Origin: a virus | Direction: 5' to 3' (one strand) | Virus record (IMG/VR): IMGVR_UViG_3300023180_000230 | Coordinates: 1-32,215 of that record | Length of the DNA stretch: 32,215 bases | In this document: positions 18,478 through 28,800 of the stretch, piece after piece | Position numbering within the stretch: position 1 is the first letter of the stretch | How the letters are laid out: every line of letters begins with the position of its first letter | Position numbers and translations under genes: made by a program | Notes under the pieces: model-generated | The model's input: the letters and a program-made list of their open reading frames with translations, nothing else | What the model was told of the DNA's origin: nothing | Databases searched by the model: none

Positions 18478-21431
18478 TGTCTTTACTTAAAGCAAATATT
18501 GATAACATAAAAGGTGCGGTATCTTCTATAATAGGAGACCAATTACCTGAATTTGTCAGAAGTGACCACACAACATTCGTCACTTTTATCGAAGCATACT
18601 ATGAGTGGTTAGAATTGAATGGCAACGCCATCGAAACAACTCGTAATGCTAAGTTGTATAATGACATTGATAATACAGTAGATGCTTTTGTAACATATTT
18701 TAAAGAAAATTATCTTGTAGATATTCCTGATTCCATTCTTAATGATAAGAGAACTCTTCTAAAAAATATTAAAGAATTCTATCAAGCAAAAGGAACAGAC
18801 AAATCTATTATTCTTTTGTTTAGAATGTTGTTTAATGAAGATGTTTCTGTTTACTATCCAAAACAAGATATGTTGCGTGTATCCGATGGACAGTTTACCT
18901 CTGATATTATTATTAATATTAAAGACTTTACTGGAGATACTGCAAACATTGATGAGATTGTAGGTAAACAAATATTACAGAAAAATGTACCTTTACAACC
19001 AGACATTAACCAAGCAACAGGTCTTATTGAAAACTTTATTGCATTTCAATCTGGTGCTAGTACAATATACCAACTTACACTCACTCAAAACTCAGTTGCA
19101 GGTACTTTTGTCGCAGGGCAAATCATCTCAGTTCCTACAGATACAGGCATAGTCGAAGGTGAAGTTGATAATATTATTACAGGTATTAGTATTCCTACTG
19201 CAGGTGCTTATTATAATACTGGTGACCCTCTTGTAACTTCTAATAAAACACCTAGATTAGAAAAAGAAGATGATAGTGGATATATTACTACAGAAAGCGG
19301 AGACATAGTAGTATCTGAAGAGATTGGTAATTCTGCTCAATTTGATATTAGCACTGTGGGTAAAGGTTCAATTCAAGAATATTTGATTGAAAATGGAGGT
19401 CGTGATTATGCTTTAGGTGATCCTCTCTCTTACACAGATGGAGGGTTGGGAGCAAATGCCAGTGCAATTGTAAAGCGTAACGAAGGTAGATTAATATCTG
19501 AAGCAGATGGTTCGGGCATTCTTCTAGAAAGCGGACACAGTATTCTAGCAGGTGATTTGAGAGAAATTGCTAAAGAAGATGGTGATTTACTTCTATTAGA
19601 AGATGGTAGTCGTATTATTCCAGATGATGCTGACCATGTAGGAATTATTCATGATTTAACTATTGTAAATGAAGGTGTGAATTATGATAGACTTCCTCTT
19701 ATTGATGTGACATCAACAAATGGAACTGGCGCAGTAATTAAATCAATATCTAATAATCTAGGTCGAATTACTGGAGTTATTAGAACAAACTTGGGTAGTG
19801 GATATACTTCACCTCCTGATGTTATTGTACAAGAGAATTTAATATTAGAGAATATTGAAGGTACTTTTATTGCAGGTGAAGCAATAACTAGTCAACCATA
19901 TAAACTTCTAAAGCAAGATGAAGATAGTATATTGCTGGAGACTGGCGATGCACTATTAAGTGAAATCACGACAGTCGAAAATGGAACTATTCAATCAATA
20001 GATACTAGTAGAAACTTGTATAAGATTAAACTAGATACATTTGAAGATACATTTAGATTAAACTCTAGTTTATATGAAAAAGATGATATATGTCTTAGAA
20101 GGTCTAGAATAACAGGTGTGGTTTCTGGTGCAACAGCAACAGTTTGTCAAGTTGGTTCTGCCATAATTAATCCTCAGAATGGTACAGTATCTTCTAGTGA
20201 AGGTGTTCTCTTTGGTGCAGATGGTCGTTTATCTGAAAGTTCTAAGAGTATTCAAGACAGTTTCTATTATCAAGACTTTTCATATGTTATCAAAGTAGGT
20301 AACTCAATCAACGTATGGAGAGATGCAGTTAAGAGAATTCTTCATCCAGTTGGTCTTGCACTATTTGGTGAGGTTTCTGTTTCAACATCTGTTTCTGCTA
20401 GAGCATGGGGCGGGTCTGAGTTTAGACTGAATAGTAATCAACCTAGATTTAAAGAACTTCAAATATTACTAGAAGTTCTAAAGTCTGCAACTCCTGTTGC
20501 TCGATTACAAAAAATAGAATTAGAGATTTTTACAGAAGTTGTTCATGCAAATATGTTTGAAACTAGAATAGTTACTGAAGATGGTAATTTCATTCTGATG
20601 GAAGACAGTGAAGAAGTCAACACCAATAAAGGCAAGAATTATTTGAGAGGTGAAGAGTTGGTTATCGGAACAGAAGCAGGTGGTGTAATGCCTATTCTAC
20701 AATTCCCATCACATGCTACACCTATTGCCAACATTGATGCTACTGCTCAATTCTTAAAAGACATTACATTGTTTTTGCGTGACGCAGGTGCTTCATTTGA
20801 TGAGAGTGTAAGAATACCTACATCACCAAACAATGAAACTGCAGATGGTAATCAACATGGTAAGACTGACCAAACTCCTGATATTACTATTCTACTGCAA
20901 ACATTCGAAACGTGGGCAGAGACATTGACTGCAGGAACTTCAGTTAAACACACAATAGAGATTTATAAACAAATTGCTAGAGTTGCACAGAGCGTACAGA
21001 ATGTAGTCACACTTCTATTACCAACTATCACATCTACAGATGTACTAACAGCAACTTCATCATCGAAACTACACTTAATTGCATCTCTTGGTCTAGAAGA
21101 TGCACACTTACATGAGTCCTATGGGTCAGCAAAACTCGGACCCACAGGGTATTCACTAGACCGCTTCAAGTTCTTGTTCCCGCCATACAGCGCAGGAACT
21201 AGAGAAATCGACCGCGGTGGTCGTATATATAGAGGAACATATGATAGTTCTAAATTGACAAGTAATTATTCTGGTAGTAACACCAGCAATGATGATTATT
21301 GGGATACTTATGCAAATACACAAATTGTACATTTGAATGAGATTGTCAATAATGTAGATGACTTAGTAAACTTCCCTGGTAGAAAACTAGATTTCACATT
21401 TGATTCCGAAATCTTCCTACGAAGCAGTTAA
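18477..21431 (+). CDS. 7: gp7-like large baseplate wedge protein
   Basis: 984 residues (T4 gp7 has 1032). N-terminal 1-135 matches a conserved marine T4-type start (LPEFVRSDHTTFVTFIEAYYEWLELNGNA, LKNIKEFYQAKGTDKSIILLFRMLFNEDVSVYYPKQDMLRVSDG). The middle is beta-rich with recurring cassettes such as ITTESGDIVVSEE, GSGILLESGHSIL, GDLLLLEDGSRII, DSILLETGDALL and NFILMEDSEEV, and with GSGYTSPPDV-type repeats. The C-terminal third is helical and includes HPVGLALFGEVSVS. Assignment as gp7 rests on order after gp6 and before gp8 and on size; direct similarity to T4 gp7 is not obvious. Confidence 0.7.
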   Translation: MSLLKANIDNIKGAVSSIIGDQLPEFVRSDHTTFVTFIEAYYEWLELNGNAIETTRNAKLYNDIDNTVDAFVTYFKENYLVDIPDSILNDKRTLLKNIKEFYQAKGTDKSIILLFRMLFNEDVSVYYPKQDMLRVSDGQFTSDIIINIKDFTGDTANIDEIVGKQILQKNVPLQPDINQATGLIENFIAFQSGASTIYQLTLTQNSVAGTFVAGQIISVPTDTGIVEGEVDNIITGISIPTAGAYYNTGDPLVTSNKTPRLEKEDDSGYITTESGDIVVSEEIGNSAQFDISTVGKGSIQEYLIENGGRDYALGDPLSYTDGGLGANASAIVKRNEGRLISEADGSGILLESGHSILAGDLREIAKEDGDLLLLEDGSRIIPDDADHVGIIHDLTIVNEGVNYDRLPLIDVTSTNGTGAVIKSISNNLGRITGVIRTNLGSGYTSPPDVIVQENLILENIEGTFIAGEAITSQPYKLLKQDEDSILLETGDALLSEITTVENGTIQSIDTSRNLYKIKLDTFEDTFRLNSSLYEKDDICLRRSRITGVVSGATATVCQVGSAIINPQNGTVSSSEGVLFGADGRLSESSKSIQDSFYYQDFSYVIKVGNSINVWRDAVKRILHPVGLALFGEVSVSTSVSARAWGGSEFRLNSNQPRFKELQILLEVLKSATPVARLQKIELEIFTEVVHANMFETRIVTEDGNFILMEDSEEVNTNKGKNYLRGEELVIGTEAGGVMPILQFPSHATPIANIDATAQFLKDITLFLRDAGASFDESVRIPTSPNNETADGNQHGKTDQTPDITILLQTFETWAETLTAGTSVKHTIEIYKQIARVAQSVQNVVTLLLPTITSTDVLTATSSSKLHLIASLGLEDAHLHESYGSAKLGPTGYSLDRFKFLFPPYSAGTREIDRGGRIYRGTYDSSKLTSNYSGSNTSNDDYWDTYANTQIVHLNEIVNNVDDLVNFPGRKLDFTFDSEIFLRSS

Positions 21432-21438
21432 AAAGTCT

Positions 21439-21446
21439 TATAAATA
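21439..21446 (+). promoter_or_regulatory. T4-type late promoter before gp8
   Basis: Exact TATAAATA; predicted start near 21452; GAGAGGAAAAA precedes the ATG at 21483. Confidence 0.8.
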
Positions 21447-21482
21447 ATGTAACACACTTAATTAGTTTAAAGAGAGGAAAAA

Positions 21483-22841
21483 ATGGCCGCAATCATTACT
21501 AATAAGTTCCGTATTCACAATGCAGAGCAATATATCGAAGCATTCAGTGAAACATCAGGAACAAACATTTATTTGTTCATCGGTCGTCCACAAGCGTGGT
21601 CCGATGATACATCTCCTCCTACTCCTGTTGATAACAACGATACAGCATTTAATGCTTATGACGATATGGTCGCCATGAAGCGTGTGACTGCATCAGATGT
21701 TGTTCACGCAGTAGTAAGAAGAGACTGGACTTCTGGTACAGTATACGATGAGTACGCGCATGACTATTCATCAACAAATGCTGCCGCCAGTGGTGCAACA
21801 TCACTTTCTGCCGCAACATACTATGTTCTGACAGATGATTACAACGTCTACAAAGTTATTGATAATAACTCTGGTGGCGCATCAACTACAAAACCAACTG
21901 GTACTTCAACTGGTTATATCACAACTGCAGATAGTTATGTATGGAAATATATGTACACAATTTCTGCCGCTGATGCTCTGAAGTTCTTGTCAACAGACTT
22001 CATGCCAGTGAAATTCATTGCTTCTGATCCAGGCGCTGGACAACCATACAAAGAACAGTATGATACACAGCAAGCGGCAACAGATGGTGAAATTAAGAAA
22101 ATTAATATCACTGCCGCAGGTTCTGGATATACATCAGCACCTACAGTTACTATTACTGGTGATGGTACAGGCGCAACAGCAACAGTAACCGTTTCTGCTG
22201 GTTCTATCAATTCAGTAACTATTACCAACGCAGGTTCTGGTTATACTCAAGCAACTATCACTGTATCTGGTGGTGGAGGTTCTGCTGGAGCATTGAAAGC
22301 AATCATTTCACCTGAAGGTGGACATTCATCGAATGCTATTCATGAACTTGGTGGATTCTATGTAATGAACAATGTAAGACTTGAGTACAATGATGGTTCT
22401 GGTGACTTCCCAGTTTCTAATGACTATCGTAGAATTGGTCTTGTTCGTGATCCATTTAACTATGGTACTACTACTGTTGCTACAGATACTACAAGAACAG
22501 CAACTAAGTCTATCACTTTTGAGAGTGCGGGTCTTACTGGAACATTTGTAGTTGATGAAACAATCACAGGTGGTTCTTCATCTGCATCTGCGAAAGTAAT
22601 TGATTGGGATTCTAGTAACAGAATTCTACGCTACTATCAAGATGTGAATACTGGATTTACTTCATTCACTGGTGCTGAGACAGTATCAGGTGGAACTTCT
22701 TCTGCCGCAGGTACTATCAATGCACTAAACAATCCTGAAGTAGAACCTGACAGTGGTGATATCATGTATCTAGAACATAGACGCCCGATTAATCGTGCAT
22801 CTGACCAGATTGAAGATATCAAACTAGTCATTGAATTCTAG
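21483..22841 (+). CDS. 8: gp8 baseplate wedge protein
   Basis: 452 residues (T4 gp8 has 334). N-terminal HNAEQYIEAFSETSGTNIYLFIGRPQAWSDDTSPPTP and the following YDDMVAMKRVTASDVVHAVVRRDW are typical of marine gp8. YYVLTDDYNVYKVIDNNSGGASTTKPTG and YVWKYMYTISAADALKFLSTDFMPVK continue the family pattern. Inserted at about 200-275 are two copies of an AGSGYTSAPTVTITG-like cassette, and about 335-420 hold a second beta insertion (SSASAKVIDWDS, TSSAAGTINAL). gp8 dimers sit in the outer wedge and bind gp7 and gp10. Confidence 0.9.
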   Translation: MAAIITNKFRIHNAEQYIEAFSETSGTNIYLFIGRPQAWSDDTSPPTPVDNNDTAFNAYDDMVAMKRVTASDVVHAVVRRDWTSGTVYDEYAHDYSSTNAAASGATSLSAATYYVLTDDYNVYKVIDNNSGGASTTKPTGTSTGYITTADSYVWKYMYTISAADALKFLSTDFMPVKFIASDPGAGQPYKEQYDTQQAATDGEIKKINITAAGSGYTSAPTVTITGDGTGATATVTVSAGSINSVTITNAGSGYTQATITVSGGGGSAGALKAIISPEGGHSSNAIHELGGFYVMNNVRLEYNDGSGDFPVSNDYRRIGLVRDPFNYGTTTVATDTTRTATKSITFESAGLTGTFVVDETITGGSSSASAKVIDWDSSNRILRYYQDVNTGFTSFTGAETVSGGTSSAAGTINALNNPEVEPDSGDIMYLEHRRPINRASDQIEDIKLVIEF

Positions 22842-22849
22842 TCTAAATA
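22842..22849 (+). promoter_or_regulatory. Variant late promoter (TCTAAATA) before the giant DUF4815-type gene
   Basis: One mismatch to TATAAATA, placed just after the gp8 stop; predicted start near 22855, then CGGAG before ATG 22878. Confidence 0.4.
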
Positions 22850-22877
22850 GTAGAATAGAAAGATACCGGAGCAATAA

Positions 22878-25800
22878 ATGGCAGTTATAGATTTTAATGT
22901 AGACCCTTATTATGATGATTTTGAAGGCGCGGGTGGTGCTAAAGCGAAGAATTTTCATCGTGTACTCTTTCGTCCTGGATTTCCTGTTCAGGCGAGAGAG
23001 TTAACCCAACTACAGTCGATTTTACAAAATCAGATTGAGAGACATGGACGACATGTCTTTAAAGAAGGTTCGATGGTTATTCCTGGCGACATCGCTTTCG
23101 ACTTTGAATATGATTTCATTAAGATACAATCAACATTTAATGCTCAGAACGTAGAAAGTTATAGAACAGATTTTTTAAACAAGATTATTACGGGTTCAGA
23201 GACAGGCGTTAAAGCGAAAGTTATTGGAACTTTAGCGGCCACCTCTACTACACCTTTAACCCTGTATATTAAATATGAAGATAGTGGTACTGATGGTGCA
23301 ACCAAAAGATACGCTATTGGTGAAAATGTTACATCTTTGAATGCAGATAATACTGTTGCAAAAAATCCAGATATGACTGCTGACCAAACTACAGAACTAA
23401 CAGCATCACTATTAACAACTGGTACTGTTATGTCTACACAACCTGAAGGCACACCTGATATCGACTTCTTTGACCCTGCGGTAATGACTGCCGCAGGTAA
23501 TAGTGATACTGTTGGTAGAGGTTCTGCAATTCAAATTCAAGCAGGTGTTTATTTCATCAATGGATTCTTTGTCGCAAACGAAGCGCAAAGAATTCTGCTT
23601 GAACCATATCACAACTATCCATCTTTTCGTGTAGGATTTCAAGTATCACAAACAACAGTAACACCTGAAGAAGATGCTACACTAAAAGATAATGCACAAG
23701 GAGCATCTAACTTTGCCGCTCCTGGCGCACATAGATACAAAATTAATCTTACACTAACAAAAAAATCACTTACAGCGACAGATGATGTAAACTTTATTGA
23801 ACTCGCAAGATGTGAGCAAGGACAGATTTCTAAACTTGTTGAAAAAGCAAACTACAACTTCTTACAAGAAGAATTTGCAAGAAGAACATATGATGAAAGT
23901 GGCGACTATGAAGTTAAACCTTTTAGACTTGATATTCGTGAACACTTTAATGACGGCACCAACAGAGGTGTGTGGGATGCAAACGCAGACACACCAGGTG
24001 ATAGAGCAAAACTTGCTCTTGGTATTGAACCTGGTAAAGCATATGTTCAAGGTTACGAAGTCGAAAGTAAAATTACAAAGTTTGTTAATGTTCCTAAACC
24101 AAGAACATTCAACTCTGTTGTAGATACACCAATTCAGACAGATGTTGGTAATTATGTTCTAGTAAACACACTAACTGGTGCCGCAGATATCAATGATTTT
24201 GCAGAAGTATTCATCTATGATGATTTTATAGATGGTTCACCTGCAGTAATTGGTAATGCAAATTTAAGAGGTATTCAGTTGCATGATGGCGATTACACTG
24301 GTGACATTGATGAAGTTACATATAAACTCAGTATTTTTGACATTCAAATGAATGATGGAAAAGATTTTGCTAGAGATGCTAGAGCATTTGGTGACAGTTC
24401 AACACCTTCTTCTGCTACATTCTCATGTGAGATTGAACCTAAACTAGTAACACTATCTGGTACTGCTTCAACTGTAGATGCGGATGCTACTGTAACTGGT
24501 GTTGGTACTGCATTCAACTCTCAAGTTCGCGCTGGTGATGTATTATTCTTGACAACCACAACAGGTGATGTTAGAATTGGAGAAGTGGATACTGTTACTA
24601 ATAACTTAGAATTAGAACTAACTGCTAACACAACAACCGCCGCAGGTAATGTTGTTAGTGGTGGTATTCTCAAGCGTTTTTCTGCAGAACTTTTAAGACC
24701 AGACCAAAAAATTCTAGTATTCCCTACTGGATACTTTAGAATGAGAAAAATTCGTGGTTCTGATGCACAGAATCCAGATAACGTATTGTCATCTACTTAC
24801 ACTGTACGAAGACACTTTGATGTTGCGTATAATATTGCCGCAGGTGCCGCACAGTTTACTGTTCCAGATAACGAATCCTTTGCCTCTGTATCGAACTTAC
24901 AAAACTTTATTGCAATTATTACTGCTACAGGAACTGGTACTGCACTAGCAACTCAAGATGTTGGTGCAATCTTACCTATTGCATCTGGTGACTTAGCACT
25001 TAGTAATGGTGGTAGAACACTAACAATTAGTAATCTACTAAGTAAGACCTTACCATCTGGTGCAAATCCAACAAACGGTAACTCGGTTGAAATTATTGCT
25101 TCTGTTGAAATTTCAGGTGCCGCTGGTGCTGAAAAAACAAAAGCACTACAACCAAATTCCACAGTTCAGATTACAACTCAAGCGGCCGCGCAAAACACAG
25201 AGATTACTCTTGGTAAAGCAGATGGGTATGCTCTCAAGTCTGTCAAAATGGCGGCAGACTTTAGCACTAATGCTACTTCATCTGACCAAGACATCACTGA
25301 TAGATTTACATTTGATAACGGTCAAAGAGATGCGTTTTATGACTTAGCACGAATTATACTTAAACCGGGTCGTCCTGCGCCTACAGGGCGTCTACTAGTA
25401 ACATTTGATTACTTCACTCACTCTGGTGGAGACTACTTCTCAGTAGACAGTTATGACGGTGTTGTAGATTACGAAGATATTCCGATATATTCATCACCTG
25501 ATGGAGATGGTAATACATATGACTTGCGTGACTGTTTAGACTTTAGACCAAGAGTTCAAGATAGTGGAGGATCATTCACAGGTAGTGGTGGTTCTGTCAC
25601 TGAAATTCCTATGATTGGTACAAACTTCAATGCAGACTTTACATACTTCTTAGGACGTATCGATAAGATTGCAATGAACTTTGATGGTAAATTCATTAGA
25701 ATACCTGGAGTTCCTGATATTTCTCCTAGACCACCTCTTGACCTTGGCAAGGCGATGACACTTTTTGAAGTGACGTACAAACCTTATGTTATTAATATTT

Positions 25801-28800
25801 CAGAAGTTGTTGCGAGAAAGATTAAAAATAAACGCTACACTATGAAAGATATTGGCAGACTTGAAACTAGAATTTCCAATCTTGAAGAAGTCAGTTCACT
25901 CAACTTGCTTGAGAAAGCAACAACCGATTTGCTAATATTAGATGCTGACGGTAATCCAAGACTGAAGAATGGTTTCATTGTAGATAATTTCAAAGGTCAC
26001 GGAATCGGTAATGTAGGTTCTCCTGATTATCGTGTTGCTATTGATATGAAAAGAAAGCAAGCGCGACCAATGGCACATACTGAAATTGTGAAGATGGTCG
26101 AAGAGAACTCTACAGATGCACAAAGAACTGCCGCAAACTATAGAAAACATAGAGATGGTATTATTACTTTAGATTATAGTGAAATACCATTTATTGAAAA
26201 CCCATATGCTTCAGACAGCATGGAAGTCAATGCGTATAAAGTTTCTCCATATACTGGAGAGATGATACTTACACCTGCTTCTGATGATTGGAAAGATACA
26301 ACTCGCAGACCTGACCTTGTGGTTGTTGATGACAACAACTTTGATGCAATTCAATTCTTAGCAGATGAGATTGGCGTTGAAGGTACAGTTTGGGAATCAT
26401 GGCAAGACAACTGGTTCGGTGAGCAAATCTTCACTGGCGAACGAGTAATTGGTAGTGGAGTATCAGGAGGATGGAATGGTAACATTCTACAGCAAGTAGG
26501 TACTCAACAAGTAGGACAAGTCCGTGAAGGTGTAGAAACTAAACTTTTAAACTCAACAGTTGATAAACCAATGGGTGATAGAATTGTAGATATGTCTATG
26601 ATTCCGTATATGCGTGAAATACCAATTCATGTTCAAATTGATAACATGAAACCTAGAACTAAAGTAAATGCATTCTTTGATAATGTTAATGTGAACGCAT
26701 ATGTTAAACCTGACGATAAATTTACTGTGACTGCTCCAAACAGAACAGACTTCCAGTTTGATCCACTACAAGACCCTGGAGTTGAATTCGACACAGACGA
26801 TGCTCGTTACTTTGGTACTTTCGTAGACCCAGATTCCGATATCGCATATCCTGCACTTGCATTTGCTCTTGGGGATGTTGTAAGAAACTCTGTTCACACA
26901 GCAACTTCAATATCAAATGTAGCGAAAGTTGGTAATACTGTAACTATTACAGCATCTAGTGTATCAGGTATTTCAGTTGGTCATGTAGTTGAATTTGCAA
27001 GTATTGTGGGTTCAACAGAACTTAATGATGGTAAATATAGAGTTGAGAGTGTAGATACTGGAACAAGCACATTTACGATTGTTAATTTTGATGCAACTGG
27101 TACACCAATCACTACTGTATCTGCATACACTTCCGGTGGTACTGTAACTAGACTTCAAGCATCTGGTGTTGTCAGTTATGCTGGACATCTAAACACAGAA
27201 ACAGCAGATACACTTCCTCATACATTCCATGTTTCTAATATCAAGAATGGTTTTGCAATCGGTGATGACCTTACGGGTACTATTGACAATGCGCTAGGTG
27301 CAAAGAACTTGTGTGAAATCACAGCAATTAATAGTGTATCAGATGGTACTTCTACAGATGTGTATAAAAACTTAAAACAGTTTGGTGATGATAATATCAC
27401 TGATAATGAAGGTACTTATACTGGTGTATTTGTTGTTCCTAATACTGATACTGTTAAGTTCAGAACTGGTGATAGAACACTAAGATTTATTGATAATAAT
27501 ACAAATAATATTGAAATTGGTATTCACACTACAAAAGCAGAAAAGATATTTCATGCAACAGGTATAAACGAAACAAGAGAAGAAACTATCTTGTCTCTTA
27601 GACAAGCAGAATTTGTTCGTGACCGACTGCAAGAAGAGCGCGAAATTTCAAGAAACATTACTGGTTCAACTCGCTTTCAAAGAACTTCTAGAGTTCAACC
27701 GCCTCCATCTGCAGATGGTGGTGACGGCGGTGACGGCGGTGGTTCAGGTGCAGGCGGCGGTTGCGGTCAGCACGATCCACTAGCACAAACTTTTGTGATT
27801 AACGAAGCAAAAGATGGTGTTATGATTACTAAAGTTGACTTGTATTTCAATGAAGCAGGTACGAGACCTATCATTATTCAGATGGTTAACACAAAAGACG
27901 GGTTCCCATCAGAAAAAATTATTCAACAAAAAGTAATTGACGTTGCAGATGTGAAAGTATCTACTGATGCAACTGTTCCAACAACTGTTGTGTTTGATAG
28001 TCCAATCTTCTTAGCGGGCGATGTAACATATGCAATCTTGATTAAAGTTGACCAACCTGGATGTAAAGTATTCTTCTCTGATATTGGCGAGAGTAATCTC
28101 GGAGACAACAGAACAATTTCTAGAAACCCATTGACTGGTACTATGTTCTTGTCTCAGAATGGTAATACATGGACACCTCATCAGACTAGAGATATCAAAA
28201 TGACAATGTATCGTGCATTGTTTACGGGTAGTGTTGCAGTAATGGACTTTAAGAACGTAAGAAATGGATTTACTGTTCTGAATAACAACCCATTTGAAAC
28301 AGCACCGAACACTAATAAAGTTCGCGTAACGCAAAGAAATCATGGTCTCTCAGTTGGAGATAAAGTGACAATTGCTAATGTTGCTCCTGGATTCTATGGC
28401 GCAAACTCTACCACAAACGGTATACCTCATACAGAGTTTAATAAGCAACATACTGTTGTGGGACCTGTAACAAATGACACTTATGTTATCGAAGTTACTG
28501 CAGGAAATGTTGTAAATGGTATTGCTGGATTATCTAGTGATACTGTGGGGGGAGGTAATGTTCAAGCAACTAGAAACTTTATTGCTGATATTATTCAACC
28601 TACTCTGACAAACATTCGTTTTGCACAATCATCTTTGACATATGATATGAATGTTCAGAAAAAAGCAGGAAACATTTTCACTGGATTTAAACCAGTACAA
28701 GAAAATCAAAATCAAATATATGATGAACCTATGATTATTGAATCCAAAGAAAATGAAAGTGGAACTGTTGGTTACTCTGCTAGAATTAGAGCAACATTCA

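Noticed and set aside
23797-24123. 108-codon plus-strand frame inside the giant structural gene
   Set aside because: Overlaps a well-supported gene in another frame, with Leu/Lys/Gln-rich shadow composition and no start signal.
25182-25189. NotI octamer GCGGCCGC
   Set aside because: A single site produced by Ala-Ala-Ala codons; it is noteworthy only as part of the GCWGC avoidance pattern.
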